64,000 nt of DNA from an uncultured Serinicoccus sp. (lineage in GTDB: Bacteria > Actinomycetota > Actinomycetes > Actinomycetales > Dermatophilaceae). The DNA lies in assembly GCF_947487915.1 (NCBI RefSeq), contig NZ_CANKYH010000001.1:186001-250000 (forward strand). The letters run 5' to 3'. Of the stretch, positions 52,378-61,142 are shown piece after piece. Under the pieces are notes generated by a model, which was given only the letters and a program-made list of their open reading frames with translations, was not told where the DNA came from and did no database searches. How positions within the stretch are numbered: position 1 is the stretch's first letter; each line of letters begins with the position of its first letter. The position numbers and the translations under genes were made by a program.

Positions 52378-54504
52378 CTAGCCGGCGACGAGCTCCCTCG
52401 CGCCGAGCTGGTCGAGGACGAAGGCGATCTCGAAGGCGGTCTCGCGCCACGCGTCGTACCGCCCCGTCTTGCCGCCGTGCCCGGCGACCATCTCGGTCTT
52501 GAGCAGGATCGGGCGCTCCTGGGGGTCGCTGGTGACGGTCTCCCGGAGCTTGGCCACCCACTTGGCCGGCTCGACGAAGAACACGCGGGTGTCGTTGAGC
52601 CCCGTCGTGGCCAGGATGGCCGGGTAGTCCACCCGCCGGATGTTCTCGTAGGGGGTGTAGGAGCGCATGAGCTGGTAGATCTGCGCCGAGTCGACCGGGT
52701 TGCCCCACTCCTCCCACTCGCTCACGGTCAGCGGCAGCGAGGGGTCCAGGATGGTGGTGAGCGCGTCGACGAAGGCGACCCCGGCGTGGACCACGCGGAA
52801 GCGCTCGGGGGCCAGGTTGAGCACGGCGCCCATGAGCAGCCCACCGGCCGAGCGGCCCTCCGCGGCCAGCCGGTCGGGCGCCACCCAGCCGGTCTCGACC
52901 AGGTGGTCGGCGCAGGCGACGAAGTCGGTGAAGGTGTTGGTCTTGTGCTCCATGCGCCCCTCCTCGTACCACCCGCGGCCCATCTCCCCGCCGCCGCGGA
53001 CATGCGCGACGGCGTGCACGACGCCGCGGTCGAGGTAGGACAGCCGGGAGATCGAGAAGTGCGGGTCCACCGAGATCTCGTAGGAGCCGTAGCCGTAGAG
53101 CAGTCCCGGGTGGCTCCCGTCCGGCTCGGCGTCGCGGCGGGCGACCAGCGAGATGGGGATCTGCGTGCCGTCCTGCGCGGTCGCCCAGAGCCGCTGCTGC
53201 TGGTAGTCCGCCGGGTCGTAGCCGCCCAGGACGGGCTGCTGCTTGACGAGGGTGAGCTCCCCGCTGCCCAGGTCGAGGTCGAGGACGCTGCGGGGGGTGA
53301 CCAACGACTCGACGAGCACCTGCAGGGTGTCGGTCTCGTAGGTCGGGTTGGTGCCGGTCTCGATGGTGTAGACCGGCTCCTCGACCGGCACCTGGTAGCC
53401 CTCCCCCACCGGGCGCCCCTGGCCGGACAGGGGCAGGACCTGCAGCTGGGTCAGCCCGTCCCGGCGCAGGGACAGCACGAGGTGCCCGGCGAAGGCCTCC
53501 ACCCCGGCCAGCCGCACCCCGTCCTCGCCGGGCACCACCGTCGACCAGTCCTGGGCCGAGGTGGTCGTCGCCGGCGCGACCGCGAGCTCGAAGTCGCGGT
53601 GGTCCCGGTTGTGCATGATCCACAGGCGCTCGCCCGCCGGCTCCACGTCGTACTCCACGCCCTCCTCCCGGGGGGCGACCACCCGGAGCTCGCCGGTGGG
53701 CTCCTCGGCGTCGACCAGCCGGACCTCGGAGGTGTTCTTGCTGCCGAGCCAGACGATGACGTGCCGGTCGTCGCGCGAGGTGCCGACCCCCATCCAGAAC
53801 CGCTCGTCGTCCTCCTGGTGGACCAGCACGTCCTCCTCCGCCGGAGCACCGACTCGGTGGCGCCAGACCTGGTGCGGGCGCCACGCGTCGTCGACCCGGA
53901 CGTAGAACAGGTGCCCCCCGTCGGCGCTCCACGCCGTCCCGTAGCCGATGCCCCGCACGGCGTCGTCGACGATCTCCCCGCTGGCGAGGTCCTTGACCTT
54001 GAGGTCGAAGCGCTCGTCGCCGGTGGTGTCCACCGCGTAGGCGAGCCGGTCCCCGGCCGGGGTCACGTCGAAGGCCCCCAGGCTGAAGAACTCCTCCCCC
54101 TGCGCCTCGGCGTTGCCGTCCAGCAGCACCTCCTCCCCCTCGGGCGCCGCGCCCGGGTCCAGCTCGGGCCGCTCCGGCGACTCGCCGACCGCGACCCGCC
54201 CGTGGACGGCGTACTGCTCGCCCTCGATGGTGCGGGTGTAGTACCACCAGTCGCGGTGCCGGACCGGGACCGACAGGTCGGTCTGCTGCACCCGGCCCTT
54301 GATCTCCTCGAAGATGCTCTGCTGCAGCTCGCCCAGGTGGGCGGTGCGGGCCTCGGTGTAGGCGTTCTCCGCCTCGAGGTGGGCGATGACGTCCGGGTCG
54401 GTCTTGTCCCGCAGCCACTCGTAGGGATCGACGACGTCCTCGCCGTGGTGCGAACGGAGGACGTCGAGACGGGTGGCACGGGGCGGGGCGGGCTGATGGG
54501 TCAC
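52378..54504 (-). CDS. ptrB: Oligopeptidase B (S9 prolyl oligopeptidase family)
   Basis: A 708-residue serine peptidase that cuts peptides after basic residues. An N-terminal seven-bladed propeller (residues ~1-420), then an alpha/beta-hydrolase domain with GYGSYEISVDPHFS, AHVRGGGEMGRGWYEEGRM, catalytic Ser in LAAEGRSAGGLLMGAVLN, and His in KTEMVAGHGGKTGRYD. The GTG 54504 start keeps VTHQPAPPRATRLDVLRSHHGEDVVDPYEW. Cytoplasmic; no signal. Divergent from the Asn-synthetase-like gene. Confidence 0.95.
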   Translation of the reverse strand: MTHQPAPPRATRLDVLRSHHGEDVVDPYEWLRDKTDPDVIAHLEAENAYTEARTAHLGELQQSIFEEIKGRVQQTDLSVPVRHRDWWYYTRTIEGEQYAVHGRVAVGESPERPELDPGAAPEGEEVLLDGNAEAQGEEFFSLGAFDVTPAGDRLAYAVDTTGDERFDLKVKDLASGEIVDDAVRGIGYGTAWSADGGHLFYVRVDDAWRPHQVWRHRVGAPAEEDVLVHQEDDERFWMGVGTSRDDRHVIVWLGSKNTSEVRLVDAEEPTGELRVVAPREEGVEYDVEPAGERLWIMHNRDHRDFELAVAPATTTSAQDWSTVVPGEDGVRLAGVEAFAGHLVLSLRRDGLTQLQVLPLSGQGRPVGEGYQVPVEEPVYTIETGTNPTYETDTLQVLVESLVTPRSVLDLDLGSGELTLVKQQPVLGGYDPADYQQQRLWATAQDGTQIPISLVARRDAEPDGSHPGLLYGYGSYEISVDPHFSISRLSYLDRGVVHAVAHVRGGGEMGRGWYEEGRMEHKTNTFTDFVACADHLVETGWVAPDRLAAEGRSAGGLLMGAVLNLAPERFRVVHAGVAFVDALTTILDPSLPLTVSEWEEWGNPVDSAQIYQLMRSYTPYENIRRVDYPAILATTGLNDTRVFFVEPAKWVAKLRETVTSDPQERPILLKTEMVAGHGGKTGRYDAWRETAFEIAFVLDQLGARELVAG

Positions 54505-54590
54505 CCACCCCACGCTACCCCGGAGCCCGGGGTCGTCGAGGGTGCGCGTCCGCCGCCGTCCGGGCGGGGTCGGCATACCATCGGCACATC

Positions 54591-56834
54591 ATGATCACCC
54601 GCCCCGTCCGCCACCGCCGGGCCTGCTGGGTCGTGCGCGGCGCGGGCCGCGGGAGCACCCCGCAGCTGCCTCCCTCCCGGTATGCGCGGGTCCGGCTGCG
54701 CGAGGCCGAGGGGCTGCTCCTGGGGCCGGAGGAGGTGAGCGAGGTCTACGGACCCGCGCCGGGAGCGCACCCCCTCGACCTGCTCACGGACGTCACCGGG
54801 GAGTGGGTCGGCCTGCTGAGCGACGACGCGGAGCGCACCTGGGTGGCGATGAGCGACTTCCACGGCTTCGGGCACCTCTTCTGGTCGGTGCAGCCCGGCG
54901 CCACCGGTCAGGACGTCTACCTCGGCACCACCCTCGACGCCGTGGTGGACCGGCTGCGCGGCGACGGCGTGGCGCTCGAGGTCGACTGGTCGGTCGCGCA
55001 CACCACCCTGGCCTCGAACCACGTGCTCCTGCGCAACCAGTGGTCCCGGCGCACCCTGGTGCAGGGGGTCCGGTGCCTGCGCCCGGACGAGCTGCTGGTC
55101 GTGTCCGGCCGCGGGGTCGGGACCGTGCCGAGACCGATGACCACCGACCCGCGCGGCCGCGGCTACGACGAGCTGCTGGATGCCGGCATCGAGCGCGCGA
55201 GCGGGTTGCTGGCCCAGGTCGGCGACGCCGTGCCGGACCTGCGGGTCTTCTCCTCGGGCGGCAAGGACAGCCGCGTCGTGCTGGCGCTGCTGGACCACGC
55301 GGGCGTGCTGGACCGGACGAGCTTCGTGGCGGCGGACCCGAGCCGGTGGGCGGACGCGGCGGGCCGCGCGGGGCTGTGGCGCGACCTCGTCGTCTCCGAC
55401 GAGTTGCGGCGGGCCGCAGGGCGGCCGTGGTACGTCGAGCCGGACTACGAGGACCGGATGCTGTCCTTCGCCGAGAGCATCGAGCACCACCAGAGCTTCT
55501 ACGCCGGCAGCCAGTGGGCGGCCTCGGCCGAGCGGCAGCTGAGGTGGCCGACCGTCCCCTACGTCGCCGTGCGCGGCGGCGCCGGCGAGCTGCTGCGGAC
55601 GGCATACCGGGCCATCCGCACCGGGGCACCCTTCGCGGCGATGGGGCAGACCACCGCGTCCCTGGAGGCGGACCTGCGGCGGCTGCACGGCCTGGTGCTC
55701 CACCCGGGCGCCGAGCTGCCGCCCGGTGCCCGGGAGGCGGGCGAGGCCGCGGTCGTCGAGGCCTTCTCGCTCCTCGCGGACGCACCCGTCGGCGAGCAGG
55801 TCGACGCGCACTACCGCCTGCACCGCAACCGCGCCCACTTCGGGCACGTGCTCCACTCGACGCACCGACGCAGCCTGGCCCTCCACCCGCTGGCGACCCC
55901 GGAGTTCCTGCGGGCGGCGCACCTGCTCCCCTTTGCCGGGCGCGACCTCGGGCTGGCCGCCTTCGACGTCGTCGAGCGGCTGCGCCCGGACCTCAACCGG
56001 CACCGGTTCGCCTCCGGCACCTGGCCGGCCGAGCTGTGGCGGCAGCGTGGCGGAGCCCCCTCCCCGCTCCCGCGGGCTCCGCGGGGACCGTTCGACCGCG
56101 AGCGCGTCCCGGACTACTTCGCCGCCGAGGACCCCAACCACTTCCGGCGCGGCTGGACCAGCGGGCCGCTGCGCTTCGACATCCGCACGGCCGCGCAGAC
56201 GAGGGCGGTCCACGACCTGTGGCGGCTGCACGAGCTCGCGCCACGGGAGGCCACGAGCACCTTCGTGGCCTCCGTCGCCGACCTGGTCAGCACCTCGGCG
56301 CTCAACCCGGCGACCACGGTGGTGCGGGTGGCCTCGCTGCTGCGGGCCCTCGACGCCCCCGCCGGCGATCCCCCGGCCTGCCTGGAGGTGACGGTCCGGA
56401 CCGGGGGTGGGCTGCCGTGGCGGCGGCGGGACCGTGTGCAGGTCGCGCCGGTGCGCACCGGGGGGCCGGGCTCGGTCCGGACCCTGGACGAGTATGCCGC
56501 GAACGCCCCGACCGCGGGCCTGGAGACCTTCGAGGTCGACCCCCGCACCGAGCCCGGGGTCTCCTGCCACCTGGAGGTCGAGCACGGCGCGCTCGTGGCG
56601 CGGCGGGTGGGGGCGGAGCGGGCCGGCTGGCCGCTGGAGCACACGTTCACGCTCACCTGCGGCGCTGAGCAGGTGGCCGAGGTGACGACGCGGGAGGCCC
56701 GGGTGGACTTCGGCGTCGCGCCGGGGCCGGGGCGCTGGCGGGCGCAGCTCGCCGCGCGCCGCCTGGACCGTCCGGAGGTCGTGCTCCGCGCCACCTCACC
56801 GCCGCTGGTCGTGCCCGGGACCGGACCGGGCTGA
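54591..56834 (+). CDS. Orphan asparagine-synthetase-like protein (PP-loop, no glutaminase Cys)
   Basis: A 747-residue protein from ATG 54591. Residues ~80-130 (FHGFGHLFWSVQPG, VYLGTTLDAVVDRL) look like the tail of a class II glutaminase fold, but there is no Cys at position 2, so glutaminase chemistry is unlikely. PP-loop FSSGGKDSRVVLALL at ~220-234 is the ATP pyrophosphatase motif of Asn synthetases, with downstream FVAADPSRWADAAGRAGLW. About 160 C-terminal residues (from ~590) form an extra beta-rich domain. Probably forms an amide or adenylate on an unknown acceptor. No pathway neighbours; divergent from oligopeptidase B. Not a known named gene. Confidence 0.8.
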   Translation: MITRPVRHRRACWVVRGAGRGSTPQLPPSRYARVRLREAEGLLLGPEEVSEVYGPAPGAHPLDLLTDVTGEWVGLLSDDAERTWVAMSDFHGFGHLFWSVQPGATGQDVYLGTTLDAVVDRLRGDGVALEVDWSVAHTTLASNHVLLRNQWSRRTLVQGVRCLRPDELLVVSGRGVGTVPRPMTTDPRGRGYDELLDAGIERASGLLAQVGDAVPDLRVFSSGGKDSRVVLALLDHAGVLDRTSFVAADPSRWADAAGRAGLWRDLVVSDELRRAAGRPWYVEPDYEDRMLSFAESIEHHQSFYAGSQWAASAERQLRWPTVPYVAVRGGAGELLRTAYRAIRTGAPFAAMGQTTASLEADLRRLHGLVLHPGAELPPGAREAGEAAVVEAFSLLADAPVGEQVDAHYRLHRNRAHFGHVLHSTHRRSLALHPLATPEFLRAAHLLPFAGRDLGLAAFDVVERLRPDLNRHRFASGTWPAELWRQRGGAPSPLPRAPRGPFDRERVPDYFAAEDPNHFRRGWTSGPLRFDIRTAAQTRAVHDLWRLHELAPREATSTFVASVADLVSTSALNPATTVVRVASLLRALDAPAGDPPACLEVTVRTGGGLPWRRRDRVQVAPVRTGGPGSVRTLDEYAANAPTAGLETFEVDPRTEPGVSCHLEVEHGALVARRVGAERAGWPLEHTFTLTCGAEQVAEVTTREARVDFGVAPGPGRWRAQLAARRLDRPEVVLRATSPPLVVPGTGPG

Positions 56835-57004
56835 GGGGCGCGGCGGCGGCACCCTCGCGGTCGCGGCGGGCTCTCGCGGGAGGCGCGGGCCTCCTCGTCG
56901 AGGCACGGCGGGGTTCGGGCGACTCCTGAGCCACATCGACATCAGGCGTCACAGGATGCCGAGAAGATCGCAGACACCAGAGGTATAACACCGGCAGATG
57001 CACT

Positions 57005-57034
57005 TGTCCCCGCGCGGTGCGACGCGTGGGGACA
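57005..57034. terminator. 12-bp stem hairpin
   Basis: TGTCCCCGCGCG and CGCGTGGGGACA pair with a single G-T position around a 6-base loop. It lies 171 bp after the Asn-synthetase-like gene, so it may terminate it or form a leader structure for the small gene downstream. Confidence 0.5.
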
Positions 57035-57144
57035 GCGGGGCTGCAGGGATTCGAAGGGCCCGTACGGCATCGACCTCCCACCGCCGCGAGCGCATGTCGT
57101 GATGCGCGTCACACTGGGAATTTGGTCAAGTTCTCCCCATGAAA

Positions 57145-57163
57145 GAGTAAAGAACGAGTAAAG
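57145..57163 (+). promoter_or_regulatory. Direct repeat GAGTAAAG x2, 11-bp period
   Basis: GAGTAAAG at 57145-57152 and again at 57156-57163, in an AT-rich leader 35-53 bp before ATG 57198. One helical turn apart, they suit a regulator binding on one DNA face, or could contain the -10 region. No regulator assigned. Confidence 0.5.
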
Positions 57164-57197
57164 TTCCTTGTCAGTAACCACGGACGAGGGGCACATC

Positions 57198-57476
57198 ATG
57201 ACCATTCAGAGCACGTCGACCAGCCGCTCGGTCACCGGGACGTACCGCGTGATCGAGCAGAGGCAGGGCTCCGGTATCGACTTCTATTTCAGCGTGAGCG
57301 GCCCGGACGGCCGCACGAGCGAGCAGAAGGTCCTCTGGTACCCCTCCATGACCGCGCTGCAGGTGGCCGAGGCCGCCGTCGCGGCCCGCCTGGAGGCAGA
57401 CGGCACCACGCACGTCGCCGCCGTGGCGGCCCAGCAGGACCCCAACGAGGGCGGGTTCGTCGTCAGGCTCACCTGA
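57198..57476 (+). CDS. Small protein of unknown function (92 residues)
   Basis: Starts at ATG 57198 behind GACGAGGGGCACATC. A hydrophilic N-terminus rich in Ser/Thr (MTIQSTSTSRSVTG) leads to TYRVIEQRQGSGIDFYFSVSGPDGRTSEQ and a helical AAVAARLEADG end; no Cys, signal or helix in membrane. The fold is probably a small beta-alpha domain. It has its own AT-rich leader with repeats, unlike nearby genes, so it may be condition-regulated. It is convergent with dnaE. Family not recognised. Confidence 0.72.
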   Translation: MTIQSTSTSRSVTGTYRVIEQRQGSGIDFYFSVSGPDGRTSEQKVLWYPSMTALQVAEAAVAARLEADGTTHVAAVAAQQDPNEGGFVVRLT

Positions 57477-57493
57477 CCTCGGCGGGAAGACCC

Positions 57494-60400
57494 TCAGCTG
57501 CCGACGCTGGCGGAGCCCAGCAGGGCCTTGAGGTCGCCGAACAGCTCCGGGGTCGCGGTGACGCGCAGGCCCTCGTCGAGCTTGATGAGGACGGTGCGCC
57601 CGGGCTGGGTCAGCCGGACGTGCACCTCGGTGGCGCCGGGGTGGTTGGCCAGCACCCCCTTGAGCTGGTGCGCCAGCACGTCGTTGATGCGGGTCGGGGT
57701 CATGGTCAGCACGACCGGCCCCCGCGGCCCGGTCTTGATGTCCGGGAGCATCATCTCGTTGGCCATGAGCTCGGTGGAGTCGTCCTTCTTCAGCCGGCCC
57801 TTGACCACCACGACGGTGTCCTCGGCCAGCATGGTCGAGATCGTCATGTAGGTCTTCGGCCAGAAAACGACGTCGAGCGAGCCGGCCATGTCCTCGACGG
57901 TGGCCCGCGCGTAGGGGTCGCCGTTCTTGGTGCGCTTGAGCTGCAGGTTGGTGATCAGCCCGGCGACTGTGACGAAGTCGCCGTCCTTGGCGCCGTCCTC
58001 GCCGATGAGCTGCAGGATGGAGGCGCTGGCGTGCTGGGACAGGATGTGTTCGATGCCGTTGAGCGGGTGGTCGGAGACGTAGAGCCCCAGCATCTCCCGC
58101 TCGAACGCCAACCGGGCGGTCTTGTCCCACTCGATGCCGGGGATGGGCGGGAGGGTGACGATCTGCAGCGGCTCGCCCCCGCCGTCCTCGTCGTCACCGA
58201 AGGAGAACCCGGAGAAGAGGCTGTCCTGGCCGATGGCCTCCTGCTTCTTCTCGTCGGCGAGCGCCTCGACATACCGCTCGTGCACCGTGACCAGCCCCTG
58301 CCGGGTGTGGCCGAGTCCGTCGAAGGCCCCGGCCTTGCACAGGGACTCGATGGTGCGCTTGTTGCACACGACGGCCGGGCACTTGCGCAGGAAGTCCTCG
58401 AAGGAGGTGAAGGCGCCCTTCTCCTCGCGGGTGGCGACGATGGCCTGGACCACGTTGGACCCGACGTTGCGGATCGCCTGCATGCCGAAGCGGATGTCGT
58501 CGCCGACCGCGGCGAAGGTGCCGATCGACTCGTTGACGTCCGGCGGCAGCACGGGGATCCGCAGCCGGCGGCACTCGGCGAGGTAGAGCGCGGTCTTGTC
58601 CTTGTCGTCACCCACGCTGGTGAGCAGGGCAGCCATGTACTCGGCCGGGTAGTTGGCCTTGAGGTAGCCGGTCCAGTAGGAGATGACGCCGTAGGCCGCG
58701 GTGTGCGCCTTGTTGAAGGCGTAGTCGGAGAACGGCACGAGCACGCCCCACAGCGCGGCGACGGAGGCCTCGCTGTAGCCGTTGGCCTTCATCCCGTCCG
58801 AGAAGGGGATGTACTCGGCGTCGAGCACCTCCTTCTTCTTCTTGCCCATGGCCCGCCGCAGGAGGTCGGCGTTGCCCAGGGTGTAGCCCGCCAGCTTCTG
58901 GGCGATTTCCATCACTTGCTCTTGGTATATGCATAACCCATACGTATTCTCCAGGATGGGCTGCAGGGCCTCCTCCATCTCCGGCTGCAGCTTGCCCTTG
59001 AGCTCGGGGTCCAGCGGGGTGTTCTCCTGCTTGCCGTTCTTGCGCAGGGCGAAGTTGGTGTGGGCGTTGACGCCCATGGGGCCGGGTCGGTAGAGGGCGA
59101 GCGCCGCCGAGATGTCCTCGAAGGTGTCCGGCTGCATGAGCCGCAGGAGCTGGCGCATCCCGTTGCCGTCGAGCTGGAAGACCCCGAGCGTGTCGCCCCG
59201 GCTCAGCAGGTCGTAGGTCGCCCGGTCGGTCATGTCCTTGGACAGCGCGTCCAGGTCGATGTCCTGGCCCCGGTTGTCCCTGATGTTGGTGATCGCGTCG
59301 TCGAGGACGGTGAGGTTGCGCAGCCCCAGGAAGTCCATCTTGACCAGCCCGAGCGACTCGCAGGTCGGGTAGTCGAACTGGGTGATGATCTGGCCGTCCT
59401 GGTCGCGGCGCATGATCGGGATGACGTCGATGAGCGGCTCGCTGGACATGATGACGCCGGCCGCGTGCACGCCCCACTGCCGCTTCAGTCCCTCCAGCCC
59501 GGTGGCGGTGTCGAACACCTCGGCGGCGTGCTCGTCCTCGGCGAGCAGCTCGCGGAACTCGCCGGCCTCGGCATACCTCTTGTGCTGCGGGTCCTGGATC
59601 CCGGACAGGGAGATGTCCTTGCCCATGACGCTGGGCGGCATCGCCTTGGTGAGCCTCTCGCCCATGGCGAAGGGGTAGCCCATGACCCGGGAGGAGTCCT
59701 TGAGCGCCTGCTTGGCCTTGATCGTGCCGTAGGTGACGATCATCGCGACCCGCTCGTCGCCGTACTTCTCGGTGACGTAGCGGATGACCTCCGAGCGGCG
59801 CCGGTCGTCGAAGTCCACGTCGAAGTCGGGCATCGACTTGCGCTCGGGGTTGAGGAACCGCTCGAAGATCAGGCCGTGCGGGATCGGGTCGAGGTCGGTG
59901 ATCCCCATGGCGTAGGCGCACATGGAGCCGGCACCCGAGCCGCGGCCGGGGCCCACCTTGATGCCGTTCTTCTTGGCCCAGTTGATGAAGTCGGCGACGA
60001 CGAGGAAGTAGCCCGGGTAGCCCTTGCCGATGATGACCTCGGACTCGTAGGCCGCCTGCTTGCGCGCGTAGTCCGGGACCCCCTCCGGGTAGCGCCGCTG
60101 CAGGCCGGTCTCGACCTCCTTGATGAACCAGCTGGTCTCGTCCTCGCCCTCCGGGACCGGGAAGCGCGGCATGTAGCGCCCCTCGCCCTCGGTGAAGGAG
60201 ATGTCGCAGCGGTCGGCCACCAGCAGGGTGTTGTCGCAGGCCTCGGGCAGCTCGCGCCAGACGTCGCGCATCTCGGCGGCCGACTTGAGGTAGTAGCCGT
60301 CGCCGTTGAACTGGAACCGGTTGGGGTCCTGCATCGTCGAGCCGGACTGCACGCAGAGCAGCGCCGAGTGCGCCTTGGCGTCCTCCTGGCGCGTGTAGTG

Positions 60401-61090
60401 CAGGTCGTTGGTCGCCAGCAGCGGCAGGGACAGCTCCCGGGCCAGCCGGAGCAGGTCCTGGCGGACCACCCGCTCGATCTGGATGCCGTGGTCCATGAGC
60501 TCGAGGAAGTAGTTGTCCGCCCCGAAGATGTCCTTCATGTCCGAGGCGTACTGCACCGCCTGGTCCCACTGCCCGAGCCGCAACCGGGTCTGGATCTCCC
60601 CGGACGGGCAGCCGGTGGTCGCGATGAGGCCCTGGCCGTAGGTCTCCAGCAGCTCGCGGTCCATGCGGGGCTTGAAGTAGTAACCCTCCATCGAGGCCAG
60701 GGAGGCCATCCGGAAGAGGTTGTGCATGCCGTTGTTGTTGCGCGCCAGCAGCGTCATGTGGGTGTAGGCGCCGCCTCCGGAGACGTCGTCGCGCCCCCCG
60801 TCGCCGTACTTCACCCGGGTCTTGTCGGTCCGGTGGGTGCCTGGGGTGACGTAGGCCTCGAGCCCGATGATCGGCTTGACGTCGTAGCGCTGGGCGGTCT
60901 TCCAGAACTCGTAGGCGCCGAAGATGAACCCGTGGTCGGTCGTCGCGATCGCCGGCATCCCCAGCTCGGCGGCCGTGTCGAACATGTCGGTGATCCGCGC
61001 CGCACCGTCGAGCATGGAGTACTCGGTGTGGTTGTGCAGGTGGACGAAGTTCTGCTCGCGCGGGGGGCTGCTGCTGGTGGGTGCTGACAT
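57494..61090 (-). CDS. dnaE: DNA polymerase III alpha subunit
   Basis: Replicative polymerase, 1198 residues. N-terminal PHP domain (FVHLHNHTEYSMLDG, TTDHGFIFG), polymerase core with VGPGRGSGAGS and the catalytic MPDFDVDFDDRRR, the LIDVIPIMRRDQDGQ and ENTYGLCIYQEQVM regions, a helix-hairpin-helix, and an OB domain near 985-1070. Complete and in frame. A short AT-rich patch at 58905-58952 uses TTA, ATA, TAT, AAT, CAA and GAA codons, unlike the rest. ATG 61090. PHP metal ligands appear intact, so proofreading is possible (inference). Confidence 0.97.
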   Translation of the reverse strand: MSAPTSSSPPREQNFVHLHNHTEYSMLDGAARITDMFDTAAELGMPAIATTDHGFIFGAYEFWKTAQRYDVKPIIGLEAYVTPGTHRTDKTRVKYGDGGRDDVSGGGAYTHMTLLARNNNGMHNLFRMASLASMEGYYFKPRMDRELLETYGQGLIATTGCPSGEIQTRLRLGQWDQAVQYASDMKDIFGADNYFLELMDHGIQIERVVRQDLLRLARELSLPLLATNDLHYTRQEDAKAHSALLCVQSGSTMQDPNRFQFNGDGYYLKSAAEMRDVWRELPEACDNTLLVADRCDISFTEGEGRYMPRFPVPEGEDETSWFIKEVETGLQRRYPEGVPDYARKQAAYESEVIIGKGYPGYFLVVADFINWAKKNGIKVGPGRGSGAGSMCAYAMGITDLDPIPHGLIFERFLNPERKSMPDFDVDFDDRRRSEVIRYVTEKYGDERVAMIVTYGTIKAKQALKDSSRVMGYPFAMGERLTKAMPPSVMGKDISLSGIQDPQHKRYAEAGEFRELLAEDEHAAEVFDTATGLEGLKRQWGVHAAGVIMSSEPLIDVIPIMRRDQDGQIITQFDYPTCESLGLVKMDFLGLRNLTVLDDAITNIRDNRGQDIDLDALSKDMTDRATYDLLSRGDTLGVFQLDGNGMRQLLRLMQPDTFEDISAALALYRPGPMGVNAHTNFALRKNGKQENTPLDPELKGKLQPEMEEALQPILENTYGLCIYQEQVMEIAQKLAGYTLGNADLLRRAMGKKKKEVLDAEYIPFSDGMKANGYSEASVAALWGVLVPFSDYAFNKAHTAAYGVISYWTGYLKANYPAEYMAALLTSVGDDKDKTALYLAECRRLRIPVLPPDVNESIGTFAAVGDDIRFGMQAIRNVGSNVVQAIVATREEKGAFTSFEDFLRKCPAVVCNKRTIESLCKAGAFDGLGHTRQGLVTVHERYVEALADEKKQEAIGQDSLFSGFSFGDDEDGGGEPLQIVTLPPIPGIEWDKTARLAFEREMLGLYVSDHPLNGIEHILSQHASASILQLIGEDGAKDGDFVTVAGLITNLQLKRTKNGDPYARATVEDMAGSLDVVFWPKTYMTISTMLAEDTVVVVKGRLKKDDSTELMANEMMLPDIKTGPRGPVVLTMTPTRINDVLAHQLKGVLANHPGATEVHVRLTQPGRTVLIKLDEGLRVTATPELFGDLKALLGSASVGS
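58905..58952 (-). other. dnaE: AT-rich patch inside dnaE with TTA codon
   Basis: About 48 bases with roughly 40% GC (19 of 48 by my count) inside a very GC-rich gene. It encodes ENTYGLCIYQEQVMEI of a conserved region. It contains the palindromes TATGCATA and ATACGTAT separated by ACCC. On the plus strand TTGGTA-17 bp-TATTCT resembles a promoter. Confidence 0.75.
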
Positions 61091-61142
61091 CAGGACGAGA
61101 TCCTAGTTCGCGTCGCTGACACTCCTGCCGCCCCGTCCCGGG

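Larger units (their letters stand above)
56835..57197. other. 363-bp intergenic region
   Basis: The longest non-coding stretch in the window. It holds a hairpin (57005-57034), a long AT-rich leader (57110-57180) with direct repeats GAGTAAAG (57145-57163), and the ribosome site GAGGGG before ATG 57198. No tRNA, sRNA or gene was recognised; antisense open frames here look like noise. Confidence 0.7.

Noticed and set aside
54501-56642. A 713-codon minus-strand frame opposite the Asn-synthetase-like gene
   Set aside because: No recognisable motif, whereas the plus strand has the PP-loop and a good ATG.
57045-57062. gattcgaa resembling a tRNA T-loop
   Set aside because: The flanking bases do not pair into a T-arm and no acceptor or anticodon arm fits on either strand.
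57494-61090. Intein in dnaE
   Set aside because: The gene reads as one uninterrupted polymerase with no splicing motifs; only an AT-rich patch remains to explain.
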